From: Thermogemmata fonticola
GTDB lineage: Bacteria; Planctomycetota; Planctomycetia; Gemmatales; Gemmataceae
NCBI RefSeq assembly: GCF_013694095.1
Contig: NZ_JACEFB010000012.1
Location: 62,001-126,000, forward strand
Length of the DNA: 64,000 nt
Direction: 5' to 3'
This document shows, piece by piece, positions 9,014-18,620 of this stretch. How positions within the stretch are numbered: the stretch's first letter is position 1; the number at the start of each line of letters is the position of its first letter. Below the pieces are notes generated by a model. It searched no databases and had not been told where the DNA came from. It worked only from the letters and a program-made list of their open reading frames with translations. The translations under genes and the position numbers were made by a program.

Positions 9014-11779
9014 ATGAATACCGTTGGGGTGAATCTCTGTCCCTATTGCCGTTCGTCATTGGAGCCACCCGGATCGACGGTCGTAGTGGATAGTTCCTCT
9101 CCTTTGACGGCCTCGCCGGCGGGCGGAGAAGACAAGGCGTTTTGGGAACAGCCAACCCAAGTGCTGCCCGCCTCCGTGATTCGATTACGGTGTCCGGTGT
9201 GTGGGCGTACCTTGCAACAGTCTCGCGAGGCGGATTGGGAAGGGGTTCCGGGAACATTTCCCCCTAAGGCGGCCGATGGTGTGCCTCCCTCCGAAGCACA
9301 ACATGTCACTCCTCGTGGAGTAGCGGCATCTGCACCCGCACCGGGGAATGACTTTCCTGCCTCTGCGAAGCTGTCCAATCAGACCGGTGGGGTGTTGGCA
9401 CCGGAAGATTCTCCAAAGCCGTCCCCCGCTTCACCCTCCTTTACGTGCAAAGGGGGCCAAGCGTCGGTTCCACCTGTCCAAATACCGGGTTATGTGATCG
9501 AAGGGGTCATCGGGAGTGGCGGGATGGGAACCGTCTATTTGGCTCGGCAACTGTCACTGGACCGGCATGTGGCTTTGAAGGTGATGAGTACACGGTGGTT
9601 GCACGATCCGGTGTTTCTTGCCCGTTTCACGCGTGAGGCGTATGCGGCGGCCCAGTTGTCGCATCCCAACATTGTGCAGATTTACGACATAGGAGAAGCC
9701 GATGGGGTGCCGTTTTTCAGCATGGAGTACGTGCGTGGTCGCAGCCTCAGTGATCTGGTACGGCGTCAAGGCCGGTTGGACCCCCAAACAGCGGTCAGCT
9801 ACATTTTGCAAGCCGCTCGCGGATTACATCACGCTCACAGCCGAGGTTTGATCCATCGGGATGTCAAGCCGGACAATCTGCTGCTCGACGAGAATGGATT
9901 GATCAAAGTGGCGGACCTAGGGCTGGTGAAGACCCCCCACGGGGAGCTTACGCCGCGAACTCCCCATCCGCGCCAGCCGGATTATGCGGAGTGGGCCACT
10001 ACCCCGGAGATGACGGGGGCGCAGATCGCCTTGGGGACCCCCGCCTACATGTCTCCGGAACAATGCCGGGATGCCGCCAGTGTCGATCACCGCTCGGATA
10101 TCTATTCGCTCGGTTGCACCTTGTATGTGCTTTTGACGGGCCGGCCCCCGTTCGAGGGGAGCAGTGCCGGCGAACTGATGAGCAAGCATGCCTATGAGCC
10201 GCCGCCGCCGCCGGAGCAATGGGTCCCGCGCTTGCCGCGCGAATTGTCCGCCATCCTGTTACGCATGATGGCCAAAGACCCGGCCGAACGTTACCAGACG
10301 ATGGAGGAGGTGATTCAGGCGTTGGAAGGCTGGCTGGGTCTGCCCCCTCCGGGACAGTTCCTGCCGCGACCGGAACATATCGATCAGGTCGAGGCCTGGG
10401 CGAAGCAGTTTCGCCGCTCGCCGGCTGCTCGCCGCCGGAAACGAGTTCTGGTGGCAGCCTGCTCCGCGTGGGCTGTCACGGAGTTGCTCCTGCTGTTTTT
10501 TGCGGAACCGGCCTGGGCGGTCGGATGGTGCAGCCTGCTCCTCCATACGGCCCTGAGTTACTTTGTCATTCACGGTTGGCATACGCGCGGGCCGCTGTTC
10601 AGCCGCGTGCGCCGCAGTGTCCTGGCCATTGCCTGGAGTGATTGGTTCCTGGTGGTGATCGGCCTGCTGCTTTTCTGTGTGCTACTGGCGGTTCTGGGCA
10701 TTTTCTGGGTTTGGTGGGGTTTTGCCTTAATTGGCCAAGGTGTGGCCGGGTTGATCTACTATCTGCTCGACCGTCCCGTCTTCCGAGAGCGGTGCCGGCC
10801 GCTGGAAGCCTGCGAGCGACTCCTCCGCCGGCTGCGCAATCAAGGGATCGCCGAGGAACAATTGCGCCTCTTCGTGGCTCGTTATGCTGGACGAAAATGG
10901 GAGGAGTTCTTCGAGGCTCTCTTTGGCTATGAAGCCAAGCTGGAGGTCCGCGCTCGGCTCGGCGCCGTGTCCTACTCCAGTTATCGCGAACGCTATGCGG
11001 CCTGGCGGGAACCGTTGATCGCTTGGCTGGACCGCTGGGAAGCGCAACGCCAGATGCTTCGAGAGCGAAGCTGGTTGATCCGTTGGGAGAAAGCTCGCCT
11101 GGTGGCGGATGGCGAAAAAGCTGAGGTGGCCGCCGTCAAGGCTCAGCAAACTGCCGAGGCGCTGATGCAGCGGGCGGAACACCTGCGCGCTGGAGAACGC
11201 CCCTGGCTCTCGTCATCGCTGTCCCTGACCTTGCCAGTTTCTAGTCAAAGCCTGATGGGTTCGAGTTTATTCCTGAGCTATCCGTCCCTGACTTCCTCGA
11301 CTCCGGCTAATATCTCGCGACCCTCTTGGTCAGATCGCCTGGTGGCCCTGCTCCTGGGAACCGGGACGCGCTGCCTGCTGGCGGCCTTCCTCCTCGCCGC
11401 CTGGAGTCTCTGGGTCTACCAGAATGCCGGGGCCTATCGTTCTGTTCATGTTTCTGAGACTTCCACCATCATCGGGGTTGGTGAGGCGCTGTGGCAGTAT
11501 CTGAAGCATCCGAAGGAACCATTACGCGTAAGTGGCATTCCTGCGGAGCTGACGAGTTGGGTCGATGGCTGGAATATCGGGGTCGCTGCCCTTTTGCTGC
11601 TCGTGTCCCTCTTCTATCGCGGGCATGTCATGGGGCTGTTTGTGTTGTTGGGGGCTGCGGTCACGGCCTGGGGTGCTCACTATGGCATTCGGGCACCGGA
11701 GCCGCTCCGCCCGGAACATACCGCTTTGATCCTAGGCACAACCCTGACCTTGCTGGGCTTGCGTTGTGCCCGTTTCTGA
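9014..11779 (+). CDS. Membrane-associated Ser/Thr protein kinase with N-terminal zinc ribbon
   Basis: Predicted 921 residues. CPYC at residues 9-12 and CPVC at 60-63 look like the two halves of a zinc ribbon split by a linker. After a low-complexity Pro/Ser/Ala stretch, a Hanks-type kinase domain starts near residue 160: glycine loop GSGGMG, ALKVM lysine, catalytic HRDVKPDN, DLG in place of the usual DFG, and TPAYMSPEQC. The domain ends around residue 455. Several hydrophobic segments follow (about 500-610), then a charged helical region and further membrane segments to the C-terminus. It would phosphorylate proteins on Ser/Thr from the inner face of the membrane. Expanded kinase sets of this type are common in planctomycetes. 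The start at 9014 is preferred because it directly precedes the first CxxC; the ribosome site is weak and 8927 remains possible. Confidence 0.88.
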   Translation: MNTVGVNLCPYCRSSLEPPGSTVVVDSSSPLTASPAGGEDKAFWEQPTQVLPASVIRLRCPVCGRTLQQSREADWEGVPGTFPPKAADGVPPSEAQHVTPRGVAASAPAPGNDFPASAKLSNQTGGVLAPEDSPKPSPASPSFTCKGGQASVPPVQIPGYVIEGVIGSGGMGTVYLARQLSLDRHVALKVMSTRWLHDPVFLARFTREAYAAAQLSHPNIVQIYDIGEADGVPFFSMEYVRGRSLSDLVRRQGRLDPQTAVSYILQAARGLHHAHSRGLIHRDVKPDNLLLDENGLIKVADLGLVKTPHGELTPRTPHPRQPDYAEWATTPEMTGAQIALGTPAYMSPEQCRDAASVDHRSDIYSLGCTLYVLLTGRPPFEGSSAGELMSKHAYEPPPPPEQWVPRLPRELSAILLRMMAKDPAERYQTMEEVIQALEGWLGLPPPGQFLPRPEHIDQVEAWAKQFRRSPAARRRKRVLVAACSAWAVTELLLLFFAEPAWAVGWCSLLLHTALSYFVIHGWHTRGPLFSRVRRSVLAIAWSDWFLVVIGLLLFCVLLAVLGIFWVWWGFALIGQGVAGLIYYLLDRPVFRERCRPLEACERLLRRLRNQGIAEEQLRLFVARYAGRKWEEFFEALFGYEAKLEVRARLGAVSYSSYRERYAAWREPLIAWLDRWEAQRQMLRERSWLIRWEKARLVADGEKAEVAAVKAQQTAEALMQRAEHLRAGERPWLSSSLSLTLPVSSQSLMGSSLFLSYPSLTSSTPANISRPSWSDRLVALLLGTGTRCLLAAFLLAAWSLWVYQNAGAYRSVHVSETSTIIGVGEALWQYLKHPKEPLRVSGIPAELTSWVDGWNIGVAALLLLVSLFYRGHVMGLFVLLGAAVTAWGAHYGIRAPEPLRPEHTALILGTTLTLLGLRCARF

Positions 11780-11813
11780 TGAGCACAACCCCGCGTGTGG
11801 TGGCCCGTGAGCG

Positions 11814-11891
11814 AAGTTTCCCTCTCAAGCCGTCCAAGCTCAAGTGAAAGAGTCAAGTTTCCCTCTCAAGCCGTCCAAGCTCATGTGAGAG
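11814..11891. repeat. Two-copy 41-bp tandem repeat
   Basis: A 37-base sequence starting AAGTTTCCCTCTCAAGCCGT occurs twice with a period of 41 bases and only two mismatches, in the gap between the convergent kinase gene and the 1389-residue gene. It is noncoding. It looks like a recent duplication and no function is evident. Confidence 0.75.
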
Positions 11892-11999
11892 CAGGATACA
11901 TCCGCGGTGGTCGAGCACCAGGAGCAGTGTGGAGAAACGTCCAATCCACGGGCCGAGGACTTGACCCGCACATCTGAAGTGCTGGGGGCAAAAGGGCTG

Positions 12000-14900
12000 T
12001 CACGATTCGCTGATGGGGCGGTCCCAGTCGGCCAGTTGCTGGCGCAGGTCTTCGAGTGCGGGAATCGAACGGATCAGAGGGGGGCGCTGGACGAGTTGGC
12101 GGGCATCCCGCAGGGCATCTTCCAGGCGGCGGACCCAGGCGGGAACATCCAATCCAACGCCGCTGATTCGGGCCGCCAGGGGAGCGATCGCCTCAGCCAA
12201 GCGTTCAAAAGCGGGGTGGGATTCCGTGTGTCCTTCGGCGGCAGCGATAGCGGCAGGAGCGACACGGGCTAAGGCCTGATCGACTTCAAAGGGGAACAGA
12301 AAACGCTCTTCGAGGCGATCCCGGACGGTCCGCAAGCGGATACCGTGCCGCTGTTCCAACTGGTGGAGGCGTTGGAGCAGTTCTTCCGCTTGGGCGGCAG
12401 TGTGTTGGGCCACGTGTTCGCGCCAGCGCTGGGCTAAGGCATCCTGTCCCCGGCGGCAGAGCACTTCGTGGGCCATAGCCAGAGGACGTAAGCGCCAGGC
12501 ATATCGCTCATAGTTGCTCTTGAGGCGGAGAAAATCCAGGAAGATGTGCAGGTTCTCCCCGTAGTCCGATTGCGTTGTTGTAGCGTTGTAGTCGCGATAC
12601 TCTTCGTAATGTTCGATCAGGGCCTGGAGAATCCATTCCAGGAGACGAGCGTGGCGGGGACGATCGATCCGTCGGGCCGCCCAGTCTTCCACTAGACGGG
12701 GGCGTTTTTCTTCGGTTCGTTCCGCTTCGCTGTCGAGCCAAGCGGCTGTTCCGCGTGCGATGATCCCGCGCATGTTCGAGAGAACCAGAAACTGCACGGT
12801 GAAGAGGTCCGAGCCGTATTTGCGGATGAAGCGACGGATTGACTCCCAGTCTTCTTCATCATGAAGGGTTTCCAGAATGGACAGGCGCAGAGATTGGCTA
12901 TGTTGCAGCCACAGCCCCTGGAAGGTCTCCACGATGTGGAAGAGCAGGTCGGAAGCGGGATGGAGCGGTTCTGCTGGCAGAGGGCCGGCGGCATCAAGCA
13001 GAGTTTCCACCACGCCGCACAGCGCGGTGTGGAAGAGATGATCGAAACTGCTGATCCGGCGTCCTTCGGGCGGTTGATTCCATTCCATCTGTCGGGCCAG
13101 TTTGGTCAATTGGAATGTTTCACGGATCAAGCCCAAGCGCGGGAACAGCGTCAGCAATTCGTCCAGCACGTGCAAGGCGGTGTGGGTCCGCAGCACGTCA
13201 GAGTATTTGCCACCGTCTGCCAGGGGGCAGTACAGGAGCGGTTCGTGTCGGAAGCTGTGAATGAAGGCGGGGAGCAATTGCCGCACGCTGTCGCGCTGCT
13301 GCTGCACCAGGGCCTGGAGTATGCGGATGAACGCCGATTCCCAGGCGGGCGCATCCGGCAGGCGAAGGTCTTCGGGGGGTGGGGGCAATTCGGGGCCAGG
13401 CAGAAGTAGAGCGGACAACGTCCGTGCGGTCTGCTCACTTTCGACGCAGGCGGAGACAGCCAATTCTAGGATATGCCCCTTCAAGGCGCGCCGCCGGTCG
13501 AAATGGATCATTCCTTCCGGTCCGCTGGCGGGGTCAGGAACCGGCAGGGCACTGACCTGTTCCAGCAGATAACGCAAGCCGGAACGCAAGCGGATCAGGG
13601 TGGTATGCCAGAGGCGCAAAGTCTGTTGGGCTTGCGGGTCATAATGGAGCCAGCCGGGGGTGCTGACCGCTTGGCGTAGCAAGCGAGCCAGGGTGTGGAC
13701 GAAGCGCAAGCCTTGTTCCAATTTTTCGGCATCCTCTTCCAGCGGGAATTCCTGGTCTGGTGCGGAGGGGCTGTCAGCGTCAGCGACCGATCCTTCCTGG
13801 CCGTCATCGGCCGAATCCCGGTAGGTCATACCTAGATACGCCGTCTCGAACTCGGACTGCTGCCGCGGGCGCTCGCTCGGCTCCTCGACCTGAGGTTGCC
13901 AGTGCTGAATCCAGCGTTCGGGATGCAGCCATTCCTCATCCGCGTTGGCTTCGAGCAACTCCAGGAAGCGGCGGATCAACGCGGCACGCGCCTCTTCAGA
14001 GAGGGAGCTATCCGTGGTGACGGAGTGGAGCCAGCGGTGGGCCAGTTCATCCAGGGACGCAGAGGTGTCTTGCAAGGGGATCCGTCCTCCCTCCGCCAGC
14101 CAGGTCATCAAGAGGGCCATTGCGGCTCGGTAAGCCTGGCGGCGGATGAGCGCCTGCACCACCTGGGCGAAAGCTGCCGGAGTGGTTAGACTTGTACGAT
14201 GTTGCCGCCAGAAGGTAATGTCATCGGCGGCTCCCTGCCGCTGGGCCCAATCGGCCAAAGCGCGAGCGACTCGTTCCGCGGCGGCCACACGTTCCCGGCC
14301 CATCACCTGCGGCAGATCGCTGACCGTGTGGGTAGCAAACTGGTCCCACCACTCGGCAGTTCGTTGCATTCGCCGGCGGATCTGTTCACTGAAGCGAGGA
14401 TGAGCAGAGGGCACGTCTTGGGGGTTTTCTCGGCTAGCATCTGATGACGCTTCTTCCCGTGGCCGCGAAAGGCCCTCCGGGGTCATCAAGGACAGCATTG
14501 GCTTACTACCGCCTGAGCGGGGCTTGCGCTTGCTGGAGGCAGCAGGCGGCGGGGAGGGAGGGTGGCCCTCGCGGCAAGCGGCGGCAGCTAAAGCCAGAGC
14601 ATAAAGATCGAATTGCCGGCCCATCAACTCGATGAGTTCCTCGGCACGAGGATCGCGGACGGTGTCTTCCCGGCCGGGGAAAATAGGGAACAATCCCTGG
14701 AATCCCAGGATGTTCCAGGGGTCGATCAATGCTCCGCATTCGATACCGCGGTGCAACAGTTCTTCGACTTCCGCTAGGCACTGGACGGCATGTTCCACTT
14801 GGCCGCGTTCTGCGGCAAAAGCAGCTTCCGTTTGCCGGATGCGGATTTCTGTGTTGAAGCGGACGGCAGGGGCCTGAATGCCGGCGGCCTGGCGTCGTGC

Positions 14901-16169
14901 TGCTTGAGGGTACCCCATAGCTGCGTACCATTGGGCCAGTCGCCGATCCTGGAGGTGGGCTGCCCGTTGAGTGGCCAGGGCCTGATTCAAGTACTGGCGT
15001 ACACTGGCGAAGGGTTGCCGACGCTGTTGGGCCTCCTCGCGGAGTCGGTCCCCTTGAGATCCTGGTACTTTCCGTAATAGTTGCTCGTAAAAGGCGTCCC
15101 GATATCGGGCCACACGGGGTACCAGCCGGGCGAGGCTGACGCTGGAGTCGTGATACTGCGGGCTGGCCCCACAAATCCCCGCTCCCATGAGAATCGTCCC
15201 GGCCAGTACGGCGGCGGCTTCTAACAGCCGCTCCTCGGGATCACCCGGACTTTGCGGCTGGGGCATGCCCCGCCCTAACGGCTTTTGCTCAACCCAGGAC
15301 ATCAAGGTGTCCAGCGTGAGTTGGCGGAGCACGAAGCGGCGGTAATACCCCCGCGCGTCGAGATGATGCGGGTCCCACTCCCCGAACAGAACATTGGGGC
15401 GCTTATTGATGGGATGGAAATGGTCATGTGCTCGCGGGTCGAAGGCAAGTTCTTCCAGCATGTCCCATTGGAAGGCTGCCTCATCGAGGATCACCGGATC
15501 GGTTTGCTGGAGAAGTTCTAGGGCGCGCGCCACGAGAGGGGCATACTTGCTTGGTCCCACTCCGACACCCTGAATGTACAGCGGCACAGGACGGACCTTC
15601 TCATGAGGGTAGTAGTCACGATCCTTGCGTTTGTGCAGAATGGCAACGGGGCGGTAGCCGACGTAGTCGTTGAGTTGCCGCAAGGCGCCCCGGACGAGCC
15701 GACGGGTTTCTTCCCACGGTCCCCCTTGTTGCAACACAGCCTCGCAGACTCGGGCCAAAAACAACGGGGTAAACAGATCACTGTCCGATTGATGGGCGAG
15801 CAGGTCGGCATGGTGCTGACGATACAAGCGGGGGAATTCGCGCAGAGCCGCTTGGATGACTCCTTGGGCCTGGCGGATGTCGCGAAAGGCCGGCGCTTGG
15901 GAGGCATGTAACCGATCCAGTTCCTCCAGCAAGTCAATGGCGAGGCGCTCTGGGAGCGGTTCGGCTGGGTATTCTGCAGATAGAACCGCTCCCCACTCAG
16001 CGAAGGCCCGCTGGAATTTGGGGTCACACCGCCCATCTGAAAAATTGAGATACCCTAACAACTTGGCGGAGTCAGGGCGGCTCGTAGCGGTTATGAGGAA
16101 GCCTTCCATCGGCGTTTCGATTCCTTGAGGTTGCCGGCACCACAACTGTTGGGCCGTTGTTACTAGCAT
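12000..16169 (-). CDS. Very large hypothetical protein, 1389 residues
   Basis: An uninterrupted 1389-codon gene, ATG at 16169, with no strong ribosome site. I recognise no family. Residues 1-480 include a His-rich stretch HDHFHPINKRPN and FGEWDPHHLD near residue 250, which could be a metal site. Around residue 550-590 there is a low-complexity Ser/Pro/Lys linker, then a long helical region with repeated Leu/Ala/Arg/Glu pattern and acidic linkers (for example near residue 790-815), resembling helical-repeat scaffolds. No signal peptide or membrane segment is obvious. It is divergent from purN and convergent with the kinase. The base composition and codon pattern match the neighbours, so it is a real resident gene. 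Function unknown. Confidence 0.85.
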   Translation of the reverse strand: MLVTTAQQLWCRQPQGIETPMEGFLITATSRPDSAKLLGYLNFSDGRCDPKFQRAFAEWGAVLSAEYPAEPLPERLAIDLLEELDRLHASQAPAFRDIRQAQGVIQAALREFPRLYRQHHADLLAHQSDSDLFTPLFLARVCEAVLQQGGPWEETRRLVRGALRQLNDYVGYRPVAILHKRKDRDYYPHEKVRPVPLYIQGVGVGPSKYAPLVARALELLQQTDPVILDEAAFQWDMLEELAFDPRAHDHFHPINKRPNVLFGEWDPHHLDARGYYRRFVLRQLTLDTLMSWVEQKPLGRGMPQPQSPGDPEERLLEAAAVLAGTILMGAGICGASPQYHDSSVSLARLVPRVARYRDAFYEQLLRKVPGSQGDRLREEAQQRRQPFASVRQYLNQALATQRAAHLQDRRLAQWYAAMGYPQAARRQAAGIQAPAVRFNTEIRIRQTEAAFAAERGQVEHAVQCLAEVEELLHRGIECGALIDPWNILGFQGLFPIFPGREDTVRDPRAEELIELMGRQFDLYALALAAAACREGHPPSPPPAASSKRKPRSGGSKPMLSLMTPEGLSRPREEASSDASRENPQDVPSAHPRFSEQIRRRMQRTAEWWDQFATHTVSDLPQVMGRERVAAAERVARALADWAQRQGAADDITFWRQHRTSLTTPAAFAQVVQALIRRQAYRAAMALLMTWLAEGGRIPLQDTSASLDELAHRWLHSVTTDSSLSEEARAALIRRFLELLEANADEEWLHPERWIQHWQPQVEEPSERPRQQSEFETAYLGMTYRDSADDGQEGSVADADSPSAPDQEFPLEEDAEKLEQGLRFVHTLARLLRQAVSTPGWLHYDPQAQQTLRLWHTTLIRLRSGLRYLLEQVSALPVPDPASGPEGMIHFDRRRALKGHILELAVSACVESEQTARTLSALLLPGPELPPPPEDLRLPDAPAWESAFIRILQALVQQQRDSVRQLLPAFIHSFRHEPLLYCPLADGGKYSDVLRTHTALHVLDELLTLFPRLGLIRETFQLTKLARQMEWNQPPEGRRISSFDHLFHTALCGVVETLLDAAGPLPAEPLHPASDLLFHIVETFQGLWLQHSQSLRLSILETLHDEEDWESIRRFIRKYGSDLFTVQFLVLSNMRGIIARGTAAWLDSEAERTEEKRPRLVEDWAARRIDRPRHARLLEWILQALIEHYEEYRDYNATTTQSDYGENLHIFLDFLRLKSNYERYAWRLRPLAMAHEVLCRRGQDALAQRWREHVAQHTAAQAEELLQRLHQLEQRHGIRLRTVRDRLEERFLFPFEVDQALARVAPAAIAAAEGHTESHPAFERLAEAIAPLAARISGVGLDVPAWVRRLEDALRDARQLVQRPPLIRSIPALEDLRQQLADWDRPISES

Positions 16170-16287
16170 AAAACATCCAAGTAGCCAATGTCGAGGTGCT
16201 CTGGCTCCGCTCCGGGAAGAAACAACAGCATCCTGGAGCCTTCAGGTCTGCCGGGTCTGAAAGTGATATCGGGATAAGGGGTACTGC

Positions 16288-16953
16288 ATGACAGAGTCGC
16301 AATCCGTCCGGTTGGCGGTGCTGATTTCCGGAGCGGGAACGACGTTGCAGAATCTGGTGGATCGGATCACCCGTGGCCAATTGGCTGCGGAGATCGTCCA
16401 TGTCATTTCCAGCCGTGCTGGGGTGCTCGGTGTGGAACGTGCCCGGCAAGCCGGTCTGCCGGTGACTGTGGTCGAGCGGCGAGGTTGCATCGATGCCGAG
16501 TTTCAGCAGCGCGTCTGGGAGGCGATCCGAGCTGCCGCCCCGGACCTCGTGTGCCTGGCGGGCTGGCTGCATCTGCTGTCCATTCCTCCCGACTACCGCT
16601 ATCGTGTTCTCAACATTCATCCGGCTTTGTTGCCCGCCTTTGGTGGCAAGGGCTTGTATGGCCGGCATGTTCATGAAGCTGTTCTGGCGGCAGGCGTGAA
16701 AGTCAGCGGTTGCACGGTCCATTTTGCAGATGAAACTTATGACACTGGTCCGATCATTGTGCAGCGCTGCGTGCCGGTACGGGACGACGATACGCCGGAG
16801 ACGCTAGCCGCTCGTGTCTTTGCAGCGGAGTGTGAAGCCTATCCCGAAGCGATCCGACGGGTGGCTTCCGGACGCTGGCGGATTGAAGGCCGCCGCGTGC
16901 TATTTCCAAGCGATGAGTCGGAGGCATTCCGCCCCTCAGCCGGGAACGGATAA
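16288..16953 (+). CDS. purN: Phosphoribosylglycinamide formyltransferase
   Basis: Predicted 221-residue GAR transformylase, step three of de novo purine synthesis, using 10-formyl-tetrahydrofolate. It starts with the nucleotide-binding VLISGAGTTLQNLVDRI (GAGTT where many have GRGSN), has LAGWLHLLS, the catalytic Asn/His of NIHPALLPAFGGKGLYG, and the conserved GCTVHFADETYDTGPIIVQ. The last 20 residues go beyond the usual length. Its 3' end overlaps the convergent purD gene by 18 bases, so two consecutive-pathway genes meet tail to tail. Confidence 0.94.
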   Translation: MTESQSVRLAVLISGAGTTLQNLVDRITRGQLAAEIVHVISSRAGVLGVERARQAGLPVTVVERRGCIDAEFQQRVWEAIRAAAPDLVCLAGWLHLLSIPPDYRYRVLNIHPALLPAFGGKGLYGRHVHEAVLAAGVKVSGCTVHFADETYDTGPIIVQRCVPVRDDDTPETLAARVFAAECEAYPEAIRRVASGRWRIEGRRVLFPSDESEAFRPSAGNG

Positions 16954-18309
16954 GGCTTTCAGGCCGATGTCAGTACGGTAATGCATGCCAGGGAAATGGA
17001 TCCTCCGAACGGCTTCATAGGCCCGTTCTCGAGCCTCGCGGAGGTCCTGCCCCAAAGCCGTGACGCCCAGGACACGCCCTCCATCGGTGACGAGCCGCCC
17101 TTGTTCATCCCGGCGTGTGCCGGCGTGAAAGACTTTCACATCCGGGAGAGCTTCCGCCTCGGCCACGCCGTGAATCACCTTGCCGGTCTCATATTTTCCG
17201 GGATAACCGCCGGAACACAGCACGACACAAACCGCCGGCCGCGGATCGAAGCGAATCGTCTCCGGCCACTGGGATAACTCCCCTTCCGCCGCGGCATAGA
17301 GCAGGGGCAACAGATCGCTCTGCAACCGCATCATCAAGGGTTGAGTTTCGGGATCGCCGAAGCGGCAGTTGAACTCCAGCACACGCGGACCTTGGCTGGT
17401 GAGCATCAAACCGGCGTAGAGCACACCCTGGAAGGAGCGGTGTCCGCGTTTGAGAGCATGGATGGTCGGTATGAAAATCTGCCGTTCGATGTCGCGCATC
17501 AATTCCGGTGTGGCTCGTGGGGCGGGGCAGTAGGCTCCCATCCCCCCGGTATTCGGCCCTTGGTCGCCGTCAAAGGCCGCTTTGTGATCCTGACAGGCAG
17601 GCAGCATGACCAGTGTCCGCCCGCTGACAATGGCCAGCACGGATAATTCTTCGCCTTCTAGCTTTTTTTCCACGACAATGCGCCGTCCCGCGGCAGCTCC
17701 GAATTCCTCCTCGGTCATGATGCGCCGAACAGCGCGCACTGCTTCCGCCGCATCCCGGCAGACGATGACTCCCTTGCCCGCCGCTAGTCCATCCGCTTTG
17801 ACCACCACCGGGTAGTCCCGTGTCTCGATATAGACCCGTGCCGGCTCGGGATGATCAAACACTTGAAATTCCGCCGTCGGCACGTAGGCATGGCGCATCA
17901 GTTCCTTGGCAAAGACCTTGCTGGCCTCGATCTGAGCTGCCGCAGCGGACGGCCCGAATACGCGGATTCCTTTAGACCGCAAATGGTCGGCCAAACCCGC
18001 CGCGAGGGGTTCTTCCGGTCCGATGACCACCAAATCGATCTGTTCCTTGAGGCACAATCGAGCCAGGCGATCCTTATCCAAAGGGGCGATTGCGACATTG
18101 ATCGCTCCCTCGTCGGCGGTCCCGGCATTCCCCGGCGCACAGAACAACCGTCCCAAGTGTGGAGATTGTTTCAATTTCCACGCCAACGCATGCTCGCGAC
18201 CGCCTTTCCCGATCACCAGCACGTTCCAGCGGGGCGCAGATGTTCCCTCAGCGGCACCTTCCGGTTTCGTCAGGGATGCACCCTGGGCACGGCCACTCCT
18301 ATCGTCCAT
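16936..18309 (-). CDS. purD: Phosphoribosylamine-glycine ligase
   Basis: Predicted 457-residue GAR synthetase, step two of purine synthesis. The ATG at 18309 has AGGAG ten bases upstream; the frame stays open for another 128 codons but these do not look coding. After about 25 extra residues the protein reads NVLVIGKGGREHALAWKL, the family N-terminus, then GPEEPLAAGL, the ATP-grasp core VVKADGLAAGKGVIVC, and GGMGAYCPAP and EFNCRFGDPETQ with the metal ligands. It acts just before PurN, whose gene it meets convergently with an 18-base overlap. Confidence 0.95.
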   Translation of the reverse strand: MDDRSGRAQGASLTKPEGAAEGTSAPRWNVLVIGKGGREHALAWKLKQSPHLGRLFCAPGNAGTADEGAINVAIAPLDKDRLARLCLKEQIDLVVIGPEEPLAAGLADHLRSKGIRVFGPSAAAAQIEASKVFAKELMRHAYVPTAEFQVFDHPEPARVYIETRDYPVVVKADGLAAGKGVIVCRDAAEAVRAVRRIMTEEEFGAAAGRRIVVEKKLEGEELSVLAIVSGRTLVMLPACQDHKAAFDGDQGPNTGGMGAYCPAPRATPELMRDIERQIFIPTIHALKRGHRSFQGVLYAGLMLTSQGPRVLEFNCRFGDPETQPLMMRLQSDLLPLLYAAAEGELSQWPETIRFDPRPAVCVVLCSGGYPGKYETGKVIHGVAEAEALPDVKVFHAGTRRDEQGRLVTDGGRVLGVTALGQDLREARERAYEAVRRIHFPGMHYRTDIGLKALSVPG

Positions 18310-18620
18310 ATCGTCTTGGCTCCTGTTCCCGCAACACTTTAGGGCATTCACCGCCGGGTATCTGCAAGAAACTCGGTTTCTGTACGGCGACAAGGCGGTC
18401 ACCCGGTCAGCCCAGCGGCACACCAGACATCTTATGCCCTGGCTTGCCCTTCGGGGGTGTGTCCGAGGCCACCGCCTGTCTCTTCTTTTCCTGCGCCTGG
18501 ATCTTATCCAGATGACTGGTGATGAGTTGACCCAATTGGGGGGTGAGATGAGCGGCCAAGGATGGGGAGGGCAGGTCGGGCCCCTCGTCGCACCGTGGGG
18601 GATGGAGGAAGGAAGCCGGG
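18310..18620. other. Intergenic region upstream of purD
   Basis: About 310 bases between purD and the HPF-like gene, both minus strand. Open frames run through it on both strands, but none has a credible start or family content. It should hold the purD promoter; no clear motif was identified. Confidence 0.45.
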
